Assembly (NCBI GenBank): GCA_946478635.1
Contig: CAMLCX010000111.1
Span: forward strand, 1-11,694
From: an uncultured Pseudomonadota bacterium
GTDB taxonomy: Bacteria > Desulfobacterota_B > Binatia > UBA9968
Length of the DNA: 11,694 nt
Direction: 5' to 3'
The notes beneath the pieces are model-generated. The model was not told where the DNA came from and did no database searches. It worked only from the letters and a program-made list of their open reading frames with translations. Of this stretch, positions 1-6,401 are shown piece by piece (the stretch's first letter is position 1; the number at the start of each line of letters is the position of its first letter). Made by a program: the position numbers and the translations under genes.

Positions 1-147
1 TTCCGGAACGAAGGCAAAGCAGCTGTGCCTTGAAGATGCAAGCGGCGAGTTGCCCATGAGGGCAGCAGCGAAAAGGTCAAACATCGTGCCGAGTGCCGAG
101 ACCAATATGAAACATTCGCGCCGGTGCCTTCGTTCCTCCAGGGTCAC
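1..147 (-). CDS. possible 5' part of a minus-strand gene leaving the left edge
   Basis: On the minus strand one frame is open from about position 168 down to position 1. A GTG start is possible at 147-145 and an ATG at 84-82. From the GTG, 49 codons are visible, beginning MTLEERRHRRECF and continuing with a moderately hydrophobic stretch (FILVSALGTMFDLFAAALMG). I recognise no domain, and no clear Shine-Dalgarno precedes either start. The plus strand is also open here in one frame (2-184), so openness alone is weak evidence. It may equally be non-coding. If real, it would be divergent from the tct operon. Confidence 0.15.
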   Translation of the reverse strand, partial: MTLEERRHRRECFILVSALGTMFDLFAAALMGNSPLASSRHSCFAFVPE

Positions 148-202
148 AACTCGATCAACAGAGTGTCGTCAGCTTTCCTCGTAGCATGACTAACCCGGGT
201 TG

Positions 203-374
203 GCAGATTGTTGAAAAAGGTCCGGAATGCTTCGAACGCCTCATGCTTCGACAATCTCAGCAGAACGGAAAATCTCCAATGATATCAAAGCCCCTCCGTT
301 CGTTCCTTCGATGAACTCAGGACAGACTCTGAAACACCGTCGAAGGACTCCGACGGAGTTTTTCAGCAGCCTGC
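203..374. repeat. ~172-bp MITE-like or REP-like intergenic element
   Basis: The ends are imperfect terminal inverted repeats. The left end (203-224, GCAGATTGTTGAAAAAGG...) resembles the reverse complement of the right end (352-374, GCAGGCTGCTGAAAAACTCCG), with 13 of the first 16 bases identical and a shared central TTG/CTG-AAAAA block. Internally there is an 11-bp stem with one G-T pair (205-215 with 247-257). There is also a perfect 8-bp stem TCCTTCGA/TCGAAGGA (304-311 with 340-347) and a direct repeat ATGCTTCGA (227-235 and 243-251). No reading frame fills it. It looks like a non-autonomous palindromic repeat. Copy number elsewhere is unknown. Confidence 0.5.
337..363 (+). terminator. terminator-like hairpin with short T-run
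   Basis: The stem CCGTCG (337-342) pairs with CGACGG (351-356) across an 8-nt loop and is followed by AGTTTTT ending at 363. An alternative tighter pairing ACTCCG/CGGAGT (347-352 with 354-359) competes with it. The T-run is only five long and the hairpin is part of the repeat element, so a terminator role for upstream transcription is tentative. Confidence 0.25.
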
Positions 375-467
375 TAGCCTAGCTAGAGCTTTCGCGACCA
401 GTAAATCGCGGCGCTTTCATCCTTGACTGGAGCGACCCGAGCCAGTAATGGAAGAGAAACGATTTTG

Positions 468-474
468 AAGGGGG
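468..474 (+). promoter_or_regulatory. ribosome binding site deciding the tctC start
   Basis: AAGGGGG lies 5 nt before the ATG at 480. The ATG is followed by a typical basic-then-hydrophobic signal peptide. An in-frame TTG at 423 would add 19 residues ahead of the signal peptide and has no such site, so 480 is preferred. Confidence 0.6.
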
Positions 475-479
475 TGCCC

Positions 480-1580
480 ATGAAAAAGTTCCGATTCGAA
501 ACCCAACTAGCGATCGGCCGATGGCTCGCGTTCTTTGCGTTAACGTTGGTGGCTGGGGCTCCCGCGCTCGCTGCGGCTCCTTACTACGAGGGCAAGACGA
601 TCGAAGTCATCATTCCGTTTCCGGTCGCCGGCGGCACCGATATCTGGATCCGCACCATCGCACCTTATCTTCAGAAATATACCCCCGGCAATCCCAAATT
701 CACGTTTCGCAATATCGGTGGCGGCCGCGGCATCCCCGGCATGATGGAGTTTGCCCTAAAAGCCAAACCGGATGGACTTTTGACGCTTGTCAGCTCGGCA
801 ACGAATTATTTTCCGGTTCTCCTGGGAGACAAGGCGGCCAAGTACGATTTTCGCCAGTGGAAGCCGGCGCTGGTGAATCCCGTAGGCGGCGTCATGTATG
901 CTTCGCCGGCCTCGGGCGTTAAACGAGTAGAAGACCTTGCCAAAGCCAAGGATCTCATTTACGGCGGCATCAGCGCCATTGGCCTCGACCTGATCCCGCT
1001 CATCAGCTTTGAGCTGTTGGAGATGGATGCCAAAGGCGTCCTCGGTTTCAAGGGCAGAGGAGAAGCGCGCATCGCGTTTGAACGCGGAGAAACAAACATC
1101 GACTACCAGACAACGCCTGCCTATAACGCCACAGTGGTGCCGTTGATCAAGGAAGGCAAAGCGATTCCGCTGATGAGCTTTGGCCAACTCGACGACAAAG
1201 GCAATGTCGTTCGCGACCCGGCCGTGCCTGATCTGCCGACGGTTCCCGAAGTGTATGAAAAGATCAAGGGCAAGAAACCCTCGGGCAGATTCTGGGACAC
1301 CTACAGAGTTTTCATGCCCTCCGCGTTTGCCGTGCAAAAAATTCTCTGGGTCAAGGCGGATGCTCCGGCGGATGTAGCGCAGGGCTACTACGTGGCGGCC
1401 GACCGCCTCGAGAAAGACAAAGAGTTTCAAGCCAAAACGGACAAGGTTTTGGGCGGGTATCCGCTGCTGCGCGGCGACCGCCTGGAAAAAACCATCCAGC
1501 AAGCTTTCCAGATCGACGCGGCTACTCAACGCTTCGTCAAGGAGTGGGTAGGCAAGAAGTTTCGCGTGAAGTTTGACTAG
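480..1580 (+). CDS. tctC: tripartite tricarboxylate transporter receptor, TctC/Bug family
   Basis: This is a periplasmic solute receptor that captures a carboxylate and delivers it to the TctA/TctB membrane complex encoded next. It is 366 residues with a Sec signal peptide: basic MKKFRFE, a hydrophobic stretch around residues 15-31, and a likely cleavage after an ALA or AAA motif near residues 31-33. The mature part opens with the family pattern TIEVIIPFPVAGGTDIWIR (AGGTD at 50-54), matching the usual VPF-AGG-TD region that contacts the ligand carboxylate. A PDG motif follows in the first lobe. It is somewhat longer than typical Bug proteins (about 320-330 residues). Bug receptors have very varied ligands. 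The dehydrogenase downstream suggests a tricarballylate-like acid, but this is inferred from context. Translation of the permease follows after 30 nt. Confidence 0.85.
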   Translation: MKKFRFETQLAIGRWLAFFALTLVAGAPALAAAPYYEGKTIEVIIPFPVAGGTDIWIRTIAPYLQKYTPGNPKFTFRNIGGGRGIPGMMEFALKAKPDGLLTLVSSATNYFPVLLGDKAAKYDFRQWKPALVNPVGGVMYASPASGVKRVEDLAKAKDLIYGGISAIGLDLIPLISFELLEMDAKGVLGFKGRGEARIAFERGETNIDYQTTPAYNATVVPLIKEGKAIPLMSFGQLDDKGNVVRDPAVPDLPTVPEVYEKIKGKKPSGRFWDTYRVFMPSAFAVQKILWVKADAPADVAQGYYVAADRLEKDKEFQAKTDKVLGGYPLLRGDRLEKTIQQAFQIDAATQRFVKEWVGKKFRVKFD

Positions 1581-1610
1581 CAGGATATTCGACAGCAATC
1601 GCCCCCTTCC

Positions 1611-3542
1611 ATGTGGGATGCCGCCTTAATTGCGCTTCAGAGGTTCGCTGACCCTCTTCATTTCGCCATGTTGATGGCCGGCGTGCTGGCCGGCACGGTC
1701 ATCGGCATCCTCCCCGGCCTGGGCGGTATCGCGTGCGTCGCCATCCTGCTGCCGTTCATCTATACGCTCGACGTCCACACCGCGATGATCCTGCTGGTCG
1801 GATCGCTCGCGGTGGTTCACACTTCCGACACCATCACCTCGGTGCTCATCGGCACTCCAGGTTCCGCCGCGGCCGCCGTGACAATTCTGGATGGTCATCC
1901 ACTGGCCAAGCAGGGCCAAGCCGCCAGAGCCTTGAGCGCGGCGTTTTTGTCGTCGATGATCGGCGGGCTGATCGGCACGGTTTTTTTGACTCTCTCCCTG
2001 CCCATCGCGCGGCCTCTGGTTTTGCTCTTCGGCTCCCCCGAGTTGTTGATGCTCTGCGTTCTCGGCCTCTCCTTCGCCGGATTTCTCACTGGCGGTGCGC
2101 CGCTTAAAGGCGGGTTGGCCGCTTGCCTGGGGCTGTTGCTGGGAAGCGTCGGCTCTGCTCCGGCGGATGCCGTCGATCGCTACACCTTCGACCAGCTTTA
2201 TCTGCTCGACGGCATTCCTCTTGTCGGAGTGGCCTTGGGAGTCTTCGGCATCGCCGAGATTATCGATCTGTTGGCCAAAGGCGGCCAGATTGCCGAGCGA
2301 ATCCCTTTGGGACACGGCTGGCTCCAGGGAGCCAAAGATGTGTGGCAACATTGGGGCATCGTGGTGCGCGGCTCGCTCATCGGCGTGTGGGCGGGCATTC
2401 TTCCCGGCATTGGCGCCACGGCGGGATCCTGGATGGCCTATGGGCACGTGGTCGCCATGGCCCGCGATCGCGAAAAATTCGGCAAGGGCGATATTCGCGG
2501 CGTCATTGGCCCGGAAAGCGCCAACAATTCCGTCGAGGCTGGCGATTTCATTCCGACTCTGTTGTTCAGCGTTCCGGGCGGCGCTCCGTCCGCGATCCTG
2601 CTGGGCGCGTTATATTTTTACGGCATTCAGCCCGGCCCGCGCATGGTTCAGGAAAACCTCGATCTGATTTTTACAATCATTTGGAGTTTCGCCATCGCCA
2701 ACACCGTCGGCGCGGGGCTGTGTTTTCTCCTGAGCCCGGCCCTGGCGCGGCTCACCTGGGTTCCCTTCGCTCAGCTGGCCCCGGCAGTGGTGGTCACGAT
2801 TTTTTTTGGCGCCTTTCAAAGCTCCCAGCAGTTCGGCGATATTTATGCCATGCTCGGGTTGGGATTGCTCGGTTGGCTCATGAAACAGCTGGCATGGCCG
2901 CGCGCGCCTTTTCTCGTCGGCTTCGTCCTGACCAAGCCCACCGAACAGTATCTATGGCTATCGATTGAACGCTATGGCTTCGATTGGCTGTGGCGCCCGG
3001 GAGTCATAGTTCTTGGTATGTTGTTACTCGCCTCGATCATTTGGATCGTTCGCCAAAAACCCGCTGGTAAAAACAGCCCGGCCCAGGAATCCGACGGGGA
3101 GGCGGTTCTCTTGGGAAAACTGCCGTCGGTTCTTTTCACAATTCTAGTTTTGCTCGTGGTGGCGGCGGCGCTTTATGAAGCGCAAAACTTTCCCTACCTG
3201 GGCGCGATTTTTCCGATGGCGGCGACGATTCCGGCGATTTTCATGGCGGCAGCCCAGATCGTTCTGGAAGTGCGCGCTACCCGGGAATCCCCGGGGATCG
3301 AGACAAGAAAGAAAACTAAATTGGCCTTCGGTTATTTTCTTTCGCTCGTCGCTTATCTCTTGCTGATCTTGTTTTTCGGTTTCGGCATCGCTACGGCGCT
3401 TTTCACCTTCGGTTTTCTTTACGGCTGGGTCCGCACGGGCTGGTTTACTGCTGCTAGCTATACCGGCGTTGTGGTTGGTTTGACCTTGGTCATGACCTGG
3501 CTGCTCGGCATGTACTGGCCGGAAGGTATTTTTCTCGGATAA
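1611..3542 (+). CDS. tctA: TctA-TctB fused permease of the tripartite tricarboxylate transporter
   Basis: This is the inner-membrane component of a secondary carboxylate importer that works with the TctC receptor. Residues 1 to about 490 are TctA. They carry the duplicated glycine-proline signature (GILPGLGG at 32-39, GILPGIGA at 262-269), GTPGS at 81-85 with DGHP at 94-97, and GPESANN at 300-306, among many hydrophobic segments. After a polar linker (about residues 480-500), residues ~503-643 form a second module with about four membrane segments, in the position and size of TctB. No separate tctB exists here, and 643 residues fits TctA (about 500) plus TctB (about 140). The start has no strong Shine-Dalgarno, but an in-frame stop lies 30 nt upstream. 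The stop overlaps the next start (TAATG at 3540-3544), implying translational coupling. Confidence 0.9.
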   Translation: MWDAALIALQRFADPLHFAMLMAGVLAGTVIGILPGLGGIACVAILLPFIYTLDVHTAMILLVGSLAVVHTSDTITSVLIGTPGSAAAAVTILDGHPLAKQGQAARALSAAFLSSMIGGLIGTVFLTLSLPIARPLVLLFGSPELLMLCVLGLSFAGFLTGGAPLKGGLAACLGLLLGSVGSAPADAVDRYTFDQLYLLDGIPLVGVALGVFGIAEIIDLLAKGGQIAERIPLGHGWLQGAKDVWQHWGIVVRGSLIGVWAGILPGIGATAGSWMAYGHVVAMARDREKFGKGDIRGVIGPESANNSVEAGDFIPTLLFSVPGGAPSAILLGALYFYGIQPGPRMVQENLDLIFTIIWSFAIANTVGAGLCFLLSPALARLTWVPFAQLAPAVVVTIFFGAFQSSQQFGDIYAMLGLGLLGWLMKQLAWPRAPFLVGFVLTKPTEQYLWLSIERYGFDWLWRPGVIVLGMLLLASIIWIVRQKPAGKNSPAQESDGEAVLLGKLPSVLFTILVLLVVAAALYEAQNFPYLGAIFPMAATIPAIFMAAAQIVLEVRATRESPGIETRKKTKLAFGYFLSLVAYLLLILFFGFGIATALFTFGFLYGWVRTGWFTAASYTGVVVGLTLVMTWLLGMYWPEGIFLG

Positions 3543-4939
3543 TGGTAAATCCCTCCGCACCGTGCGACGTCCTGGTGATCGGCGGCGGCAATGCCGCATT
3601 GTGCGCGGCGATCACGGCGCGGCGCGCCGGGGCGAGCGTGTGCGTGCTCGAATGCGCGACGAAAGATTTTCGCGGCGGCAATAGCCGCCACACCCGCGAC
3701 ATTCGCTACATGCATCGAGCGGCCACCAACTTTGTCACCGATGCTTACGACGAAGAAGAGTTCTGGCGAGACCTTCTCGGCGTCACCGGCGGCGCCACCA
3801 ACGAGCATTTGGCCCGCCTGACCATTCGCGAATCTGAAACGCTGGGTGATTGGATGCCGGCCAACGGTGTGCGCTGGCAGAAGCCGCTGCGCGGCACGCT
3901 CCATCTCACGCGCAGCAATCTTTTCATGCTCGGCGGCGGCAAGGCGATGATGAACGCCTACTACGACACGGCGGCGAAGCTCGGCGTGGAGATCGCCTAT
4001 GAAGCCGAGGTGCGCGAATTAAAAATGACCGACGGCGAATTTACTTCTGCCCTTGGGAGTCGGAATGGCGCGTCCAATGAATACGCGGCGAAGGCTCTCG
4101 TCGTTGCTTCCGGCGGCTTCGAAGCGAATATTCCGTGGCTGAAAGAATACTGGGGCGAAGCCGCGGACAACTTTGTCATCCGCGGCACGCCGCACAATCA
4201 GGGCCGGATGCTGAAAGAGTTGCTCAGACACGGCGCCAAGCCGGTGGGCGACCCGCGCGGATGCCATGCCGTGGCGCTCGATGCGCGCGCGCCGAAATTC
4301 GACGGCGGCATCGTGACGCGGTTGGATAGCGTGCCCTTCGGCATCGTCGTCAACCAAAAGGTGAAGCGCTTTTACGACGAGGGCGAAGATTTCTGGCCGA
4401 AGCGCTATGCGATTTGGGGAAAACTCATCGCTGAGCAGCCGGAGCAGATCGCCTACTCGATTATCGATGCCAAGGCGCTGCCGCACTTTATGCCGTCCGT
4501 GTTTCCGCCGATTGAAGCAGGATCGATTGCCGATCTTGCCCGCGCGTTTGAGATCGATCCCGACGCGCTTGTTTCGGTCGTCGAGGAATATAATCGCTCT
4601 GCTAGCGGGGGCAGATTCGATCCCGGCAGTCTGGATGAGTGCCGCAGCGAAGGACTGGATCCGCCGAAGAGTCATTGGGCGCGGCCCATCGATACGGCGC
4701 CGTTCTACGGCTATCCGCTGCGACCGGGCATCACGTTTACTTATCTCGGTGTTACCGTGGGCGATCACGCCGAAGTGATCATGCAAACCGATCAGCCCGC
4801 CAAAAATGTCTTCGCCGCCGGTGAAGTGATGGCGGGAAACATTCTCGGCCGAGGCTATCTCGCCGGCTTCGGCCTAACCATCGGCTCCGTATTCGGGAGA
4901 ATCGCTGGCCGGGAGGCGGCGCGCTGTGCCGGATTTTGA
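3542..4939 (+). CDS. tcuA: FAD-dependent tricarballylate dehydrogenase-like protein (TcuA)
   Basis: This is a cytoplasmic flavoprotein of the fumarate reductase/succinate dehydrogenase flavoprotein family. In Salmonella, TcuA oxidises tricarballylate to cis-aconitate. The N-terminal dinucleotide fold is clear: DVLVIGGGNAALCAA with G14, G16 and A19, then an acidic E37 at the end of the second strand for the FAD ribose. It is followed by the TcuA-like RGGNSRHT (44-51). The second half has RFYDEGEDFWPKRY, and the C-terminal FAD-contacting segment is AAGEVMAGN (G427, E428) then GRGYLAGFGLTIG. The length of 465 residues is close to TcuA. It overlaps the permease stop by one base and tcuB by 14, so uptake and oxidation are co-expressed. 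The exact substrate is inferred from homology, and another succinate-like acid is possible. Confidence 0.88.
   Translation: MVNPSAPCDVLVIGGGNAALCAAITARRAGASVCVLECATKDFRGGNSRHTRDIRYMHRAATNFVTDAYDEEEFWRDLLGVTGGATNEHLARLTIRESETLGDWMPANGVRWQKPLRGTLHLTRSNLFMLGGGKAMMNAYYDTAAKLGVEIAYEAEVRELKMTDGEFTSALGSRNGASNEYAAKALVVASGGFEANIPWLKEYWGEAADNFVIRGTPHNQGRMLKELLRHGAKPVGDPRGCHAVALDARAPKFDGGIVTRLDSVPFGIVVNQKVKRFYDEGEDFWPKRYAIWGKLIAEQPEQIAYSIIDAKALPHFMPSVFPPIEAGSIADLARAFEIDPDALVSVVEEYNRSASGGRFDPGSLDECRSEGLDPPKSHWARPIDTAPFYGYPLRPGITFTYLGVTVGDHAEVIMQTDQPAKNVFAAGEVMAGNILGRGYLAGFGLTIGSVFGRIAGREAARCAGF
4912..4916 (+). promoter_or_regulatory. ribosome binding site for the GTG start of tcuB
   Basis: GGAGG sits 9 nt before GTG 4926, inside the end of tcuA. 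It supports the GTG start over the in-frame ATG at codon 14 (4965), which lies only three codons before the first cluster-ligand cysteine. Confidence 0.6.
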
Positions 4940-6038
4940 TCTCGTCAAAGACGGCGCGCGGCAGATGACGATCTGCAACGCCTGCCGCTATTGCGAAGGC
5001 TACTGCGCGGTTTTTCCGGCAATGGAACAGCGCCGCACCTTCAATAAAGCCGATCTGACTTACCTGGCCAACCTCTGCTTCGATTGCCGCGACTGCTATT
5101 ACGCGTGCCAGTACGCGCCGCCCCACGAGTTCGGCGTCAATGTTCCCAAACTGATGTCCGAGCTGCGCGCCGATTCCTATCGGGAGTTTACCTGGCCGGC
5201 CATCATGTCCGGGTTATTCAACCGCAATGCGCTGGCGGTGACCGCGATCACGGTCGCGTCCATCTTGATCGTTCTCGCGCTGGTACTTTTGTTCCAAGGC
5301 TCTGATCTCCTATTCGCGACTCATCTCGGCGAAGGCACGTTTTATCGCGTCGTGCCATTTGTCGCCATGACCGTGCCGCCGTCGCTGATCGCGCTTTACG
5401 GTCTTGCGATATTTATCGTCGGCGCGGCGCGTTTTTGGCGCGAGACGGGAAGTTCGCTATCCGATCTCGCCGATTACTCGGCCCTGTGGCGGGCAACCAA
5501 GGACGCTTTCGGGCTGGCCTATATGAAAGGGGGCGGCGCCGGCTGCAATTACCCCGCGGAGCAGTTTTCCCGAGCGCGGATGTGGCATCACCATCTGGTA
5601 TTCTACGGTTTTCTGCTCGACTTTGCGGCTACCAGTATCGCGGCGTTCTACGATCATTTTCTCGGTTGGCAGGCGCCCTATCCTTACTTCAGCGCGCCTG
5701 TGGTTCTCGGCACGATCGGCGGCATCGCTCTGCTCATCGGCACAACAGGTTTGCTGCGTTTGAAATGGCAGAGCGACCGCGCTCCGGCTGATTCGAGCAT
5801 GTTCGGCATGGACGTGGCGTTTCTCGCGCTGTTGTTTCTGACGAGCTTCACCGGATTGTTGCTTCTGGCGTTGCGGGAAACATCGGCGATGGGAACGCTT
5901 TTGGTCATCCATTTGGGTGTAGTCGCAGGACTCTTCATCACGCTGCCGTACGGAAAATTCGCCCACGTGGTTTACCGCTACGCCGCCCTGGTGCGCTACT
6001 CGATCGAGCAGCTGCGGGCGGAGACACACTCGTCATAA
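4926..6038 (+). CDS. tcuB: tricarballylate utilization protein B, Fe-S/heme membrane electron carrier (TcuB)
   Basis: This protein reoxidises the FADH2 of TcuA and passes electrons to the membrane; the Salmonella protein uses iron-sulfur clusters and heme. The cytoplasmic N-terminus carries two [4Fe-4S] motifs of the form CxxCxxCxxxC: C17, C20, C23, C27 and C51, C54, C57, C61. From about residue 95 onward I count roughly six hydrophobic segments. Histidines in or near them (H221-H223, H244, H329, H347) are candidates for heme ligation. The 370-residue length fits the family. The start is GTG, with a GGAGG upstream and a 14-nt overlap with tcuA. The gene ends the tight operon, and a hairpin follows 15 nt after the stop. 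No LysR regulator (TcuR) or MFS carrier (TcuC) is present in the window. Confidence 0.88.
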   Translation: MPDFDLVKDGARQMTICNACRYCEGYCAVFPAMEQRRTFNKADLTYLANLCFDCRDCYYACQYAPPHEFGVNVPKLMSELRADSYREFTWPAIMSGLFNRNALAVTAITVASILIVLALVLLFQGSDLLFATHLGEGTFYRVVPFVAMTVPPSLIALYGLAIFIVGAARFWRETGSSLSDLADYSALWRATKDAFGLAYMKGGGAGCNYPAEQFSRARMWHHHLVFYGFLLDFAATSIAAFYDHFLGWQAPYPYFSAPVVLGTIGGIALLIGTTGLLRLKWQSDRAPADSSMFGMDVAFLALLFLTSFTGLLLLALRETSAMGTLLVIHLGVVAGLFITLPYGKFAHVVYRYAALVRYSIEQLRAETHSS

Positions 6039-6052
6039 AGTCGTGCGCTGTT

Positions 6053-6084
6053 CAATCGGTAGTCCGCCCGGGGTTTACCGATTG
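6053..6084 (+). other. 3' hairpin after tcuB
   Basis: CAATCGGTA (6053-6061) pairs perfectly with TACCGATTG (6076-6084), with two further G-C pairs possible inside the loop. It starts 15 nt after the tcuB stop. There is no T-run after it, so it is more likely a transcript-end stabiliser or a Rho-dependent end than an intrinsic terminator. Confidence 0.4.
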
Positions 6085-6141
6085 TCGAAGCATTGGGCGA
6101 GATAAGCGCCGCCCCGGCAGCGTTTGGCGGGAGACCGTACG

Positions 6142-6170
6142 TTGACAAGTCACGGTAGCTGGTGGATATT
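6142..6170 (+). promoter_or_regulatory. putative sigma70 promoter for the oxygenase
   Basis: A perfect -35 TTGACA (6142-6147) is followed after exactly 17 nt by GATATT (6165-6170), which matches four of six -10 positions. Transcription would begin near 6177 and give a leader of about 225 nt that includes the array hairpin at 6292-6366. This is a pattern match only. Confidence 0.4.
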
Positions 6171-6291
6171 TCAGCCGATTTGGATTTCATTGCAGGAGCC
6201 GTCGCCAGAGTAAACAGCCCCGCCTTTGGTGCAGCCAACGGCGGCTCACGAATTGGTGGCAAAGATGTTGAAACAATAAGCAGAATAAATT

Positions 6292-6366
6292 GGAGTAATG
6301 GAGTAACGGAGTGTTGGAGTAATGGGTTTCGTCCAACACTCCAATACTCCAGCACTCCATTACTCC
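6292..6366. repeat. octamer-array hairpin (unit GGAGTNNT)
   Basis: Four GGAGTNNN octamers run left to right (6292-6323) and four reverse-complement copies follow (to 6366). Two nested perfect stems form: 13 bp GGAGTAATGGAGT (6292-6304 with 6354-6366) and 10 bp GGAGTGTTGG (6308-6317 with 6333-6342). The units are not identical, yet their register is kept at 8 bp. It ends 35 nt before the oxygenase start. Both strands stay open through it, which produces spurious ORFs. Confidence 0.75.
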
Positions 6367-6401
6367 CGATCAAGATCATCGATAAATGTGGAGTTGTTAC
6401 C

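Larger units (their letters stand above)
1..479. other. 479-nt region upstream of the tct operon without a confident gene
   Basis: This stretch holds a perfect 12-bp inverted repeat (GGAACGAAGGCA at 5-16 and its complement at 125-136), a repeat-like element with terminal inverted repeats (203-374), a small hairpin CGCGA/TCGCG (393-397 and 406-410), and the leader of the first operon gene. No tRNA-like structure was found. A TTGACT at 423-428 lacks a convincing -10 partner at the usual spacing, so I cannot place the operon promoter. Confidence 0.6.
6039..6401. other. 363-nt spacer between tcuB and the Rieske oxygenase
   Basis: The spacer contains a 9-bp hairpin just after tcuB, a plausible sigma70 promoter, a stretch with no recognised signal, an array-type hairpin (6292-6366), and the oxygenase ribosome binding site (GGAG, 6390-6393). 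A reading frame open on the + strand from 6162 runs through it, but only the part from 6402 resembles a protein family. Confidence 0.6.

Noticed and set aside
2..184. 60-codon open + strand frame from the left edge to TAG 182-184
   Set aside because: Serine-, arginine- and cysteine-rich with no recognisable domain. It could be the tail of an upstream gene but nothing supports that.
423..479. TTG start 57 nt upstream of the chosen tctC ATG
   Set aside because: It would put 19 polar residues ahead of a good signal peptide. AAGGGGG precedes the ATG at 480.
756..1598. 280-codon minus-strand ORF opposite tctC, and similar long antisense ORFs opposite tctA, tcuA and tcuB
   Set aside because: These are shadow frames from GC-rich codon use. 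The + strand products match known families along their whole length.
6162..6401. 80-codon N-terminal extension of the oxygenase reading frame
   Set aside because: It runs straight through the octamer hairpin, has no family resemblance, and the ATG at 6402 has a good ribosome binding site and the typical family N-terminus.
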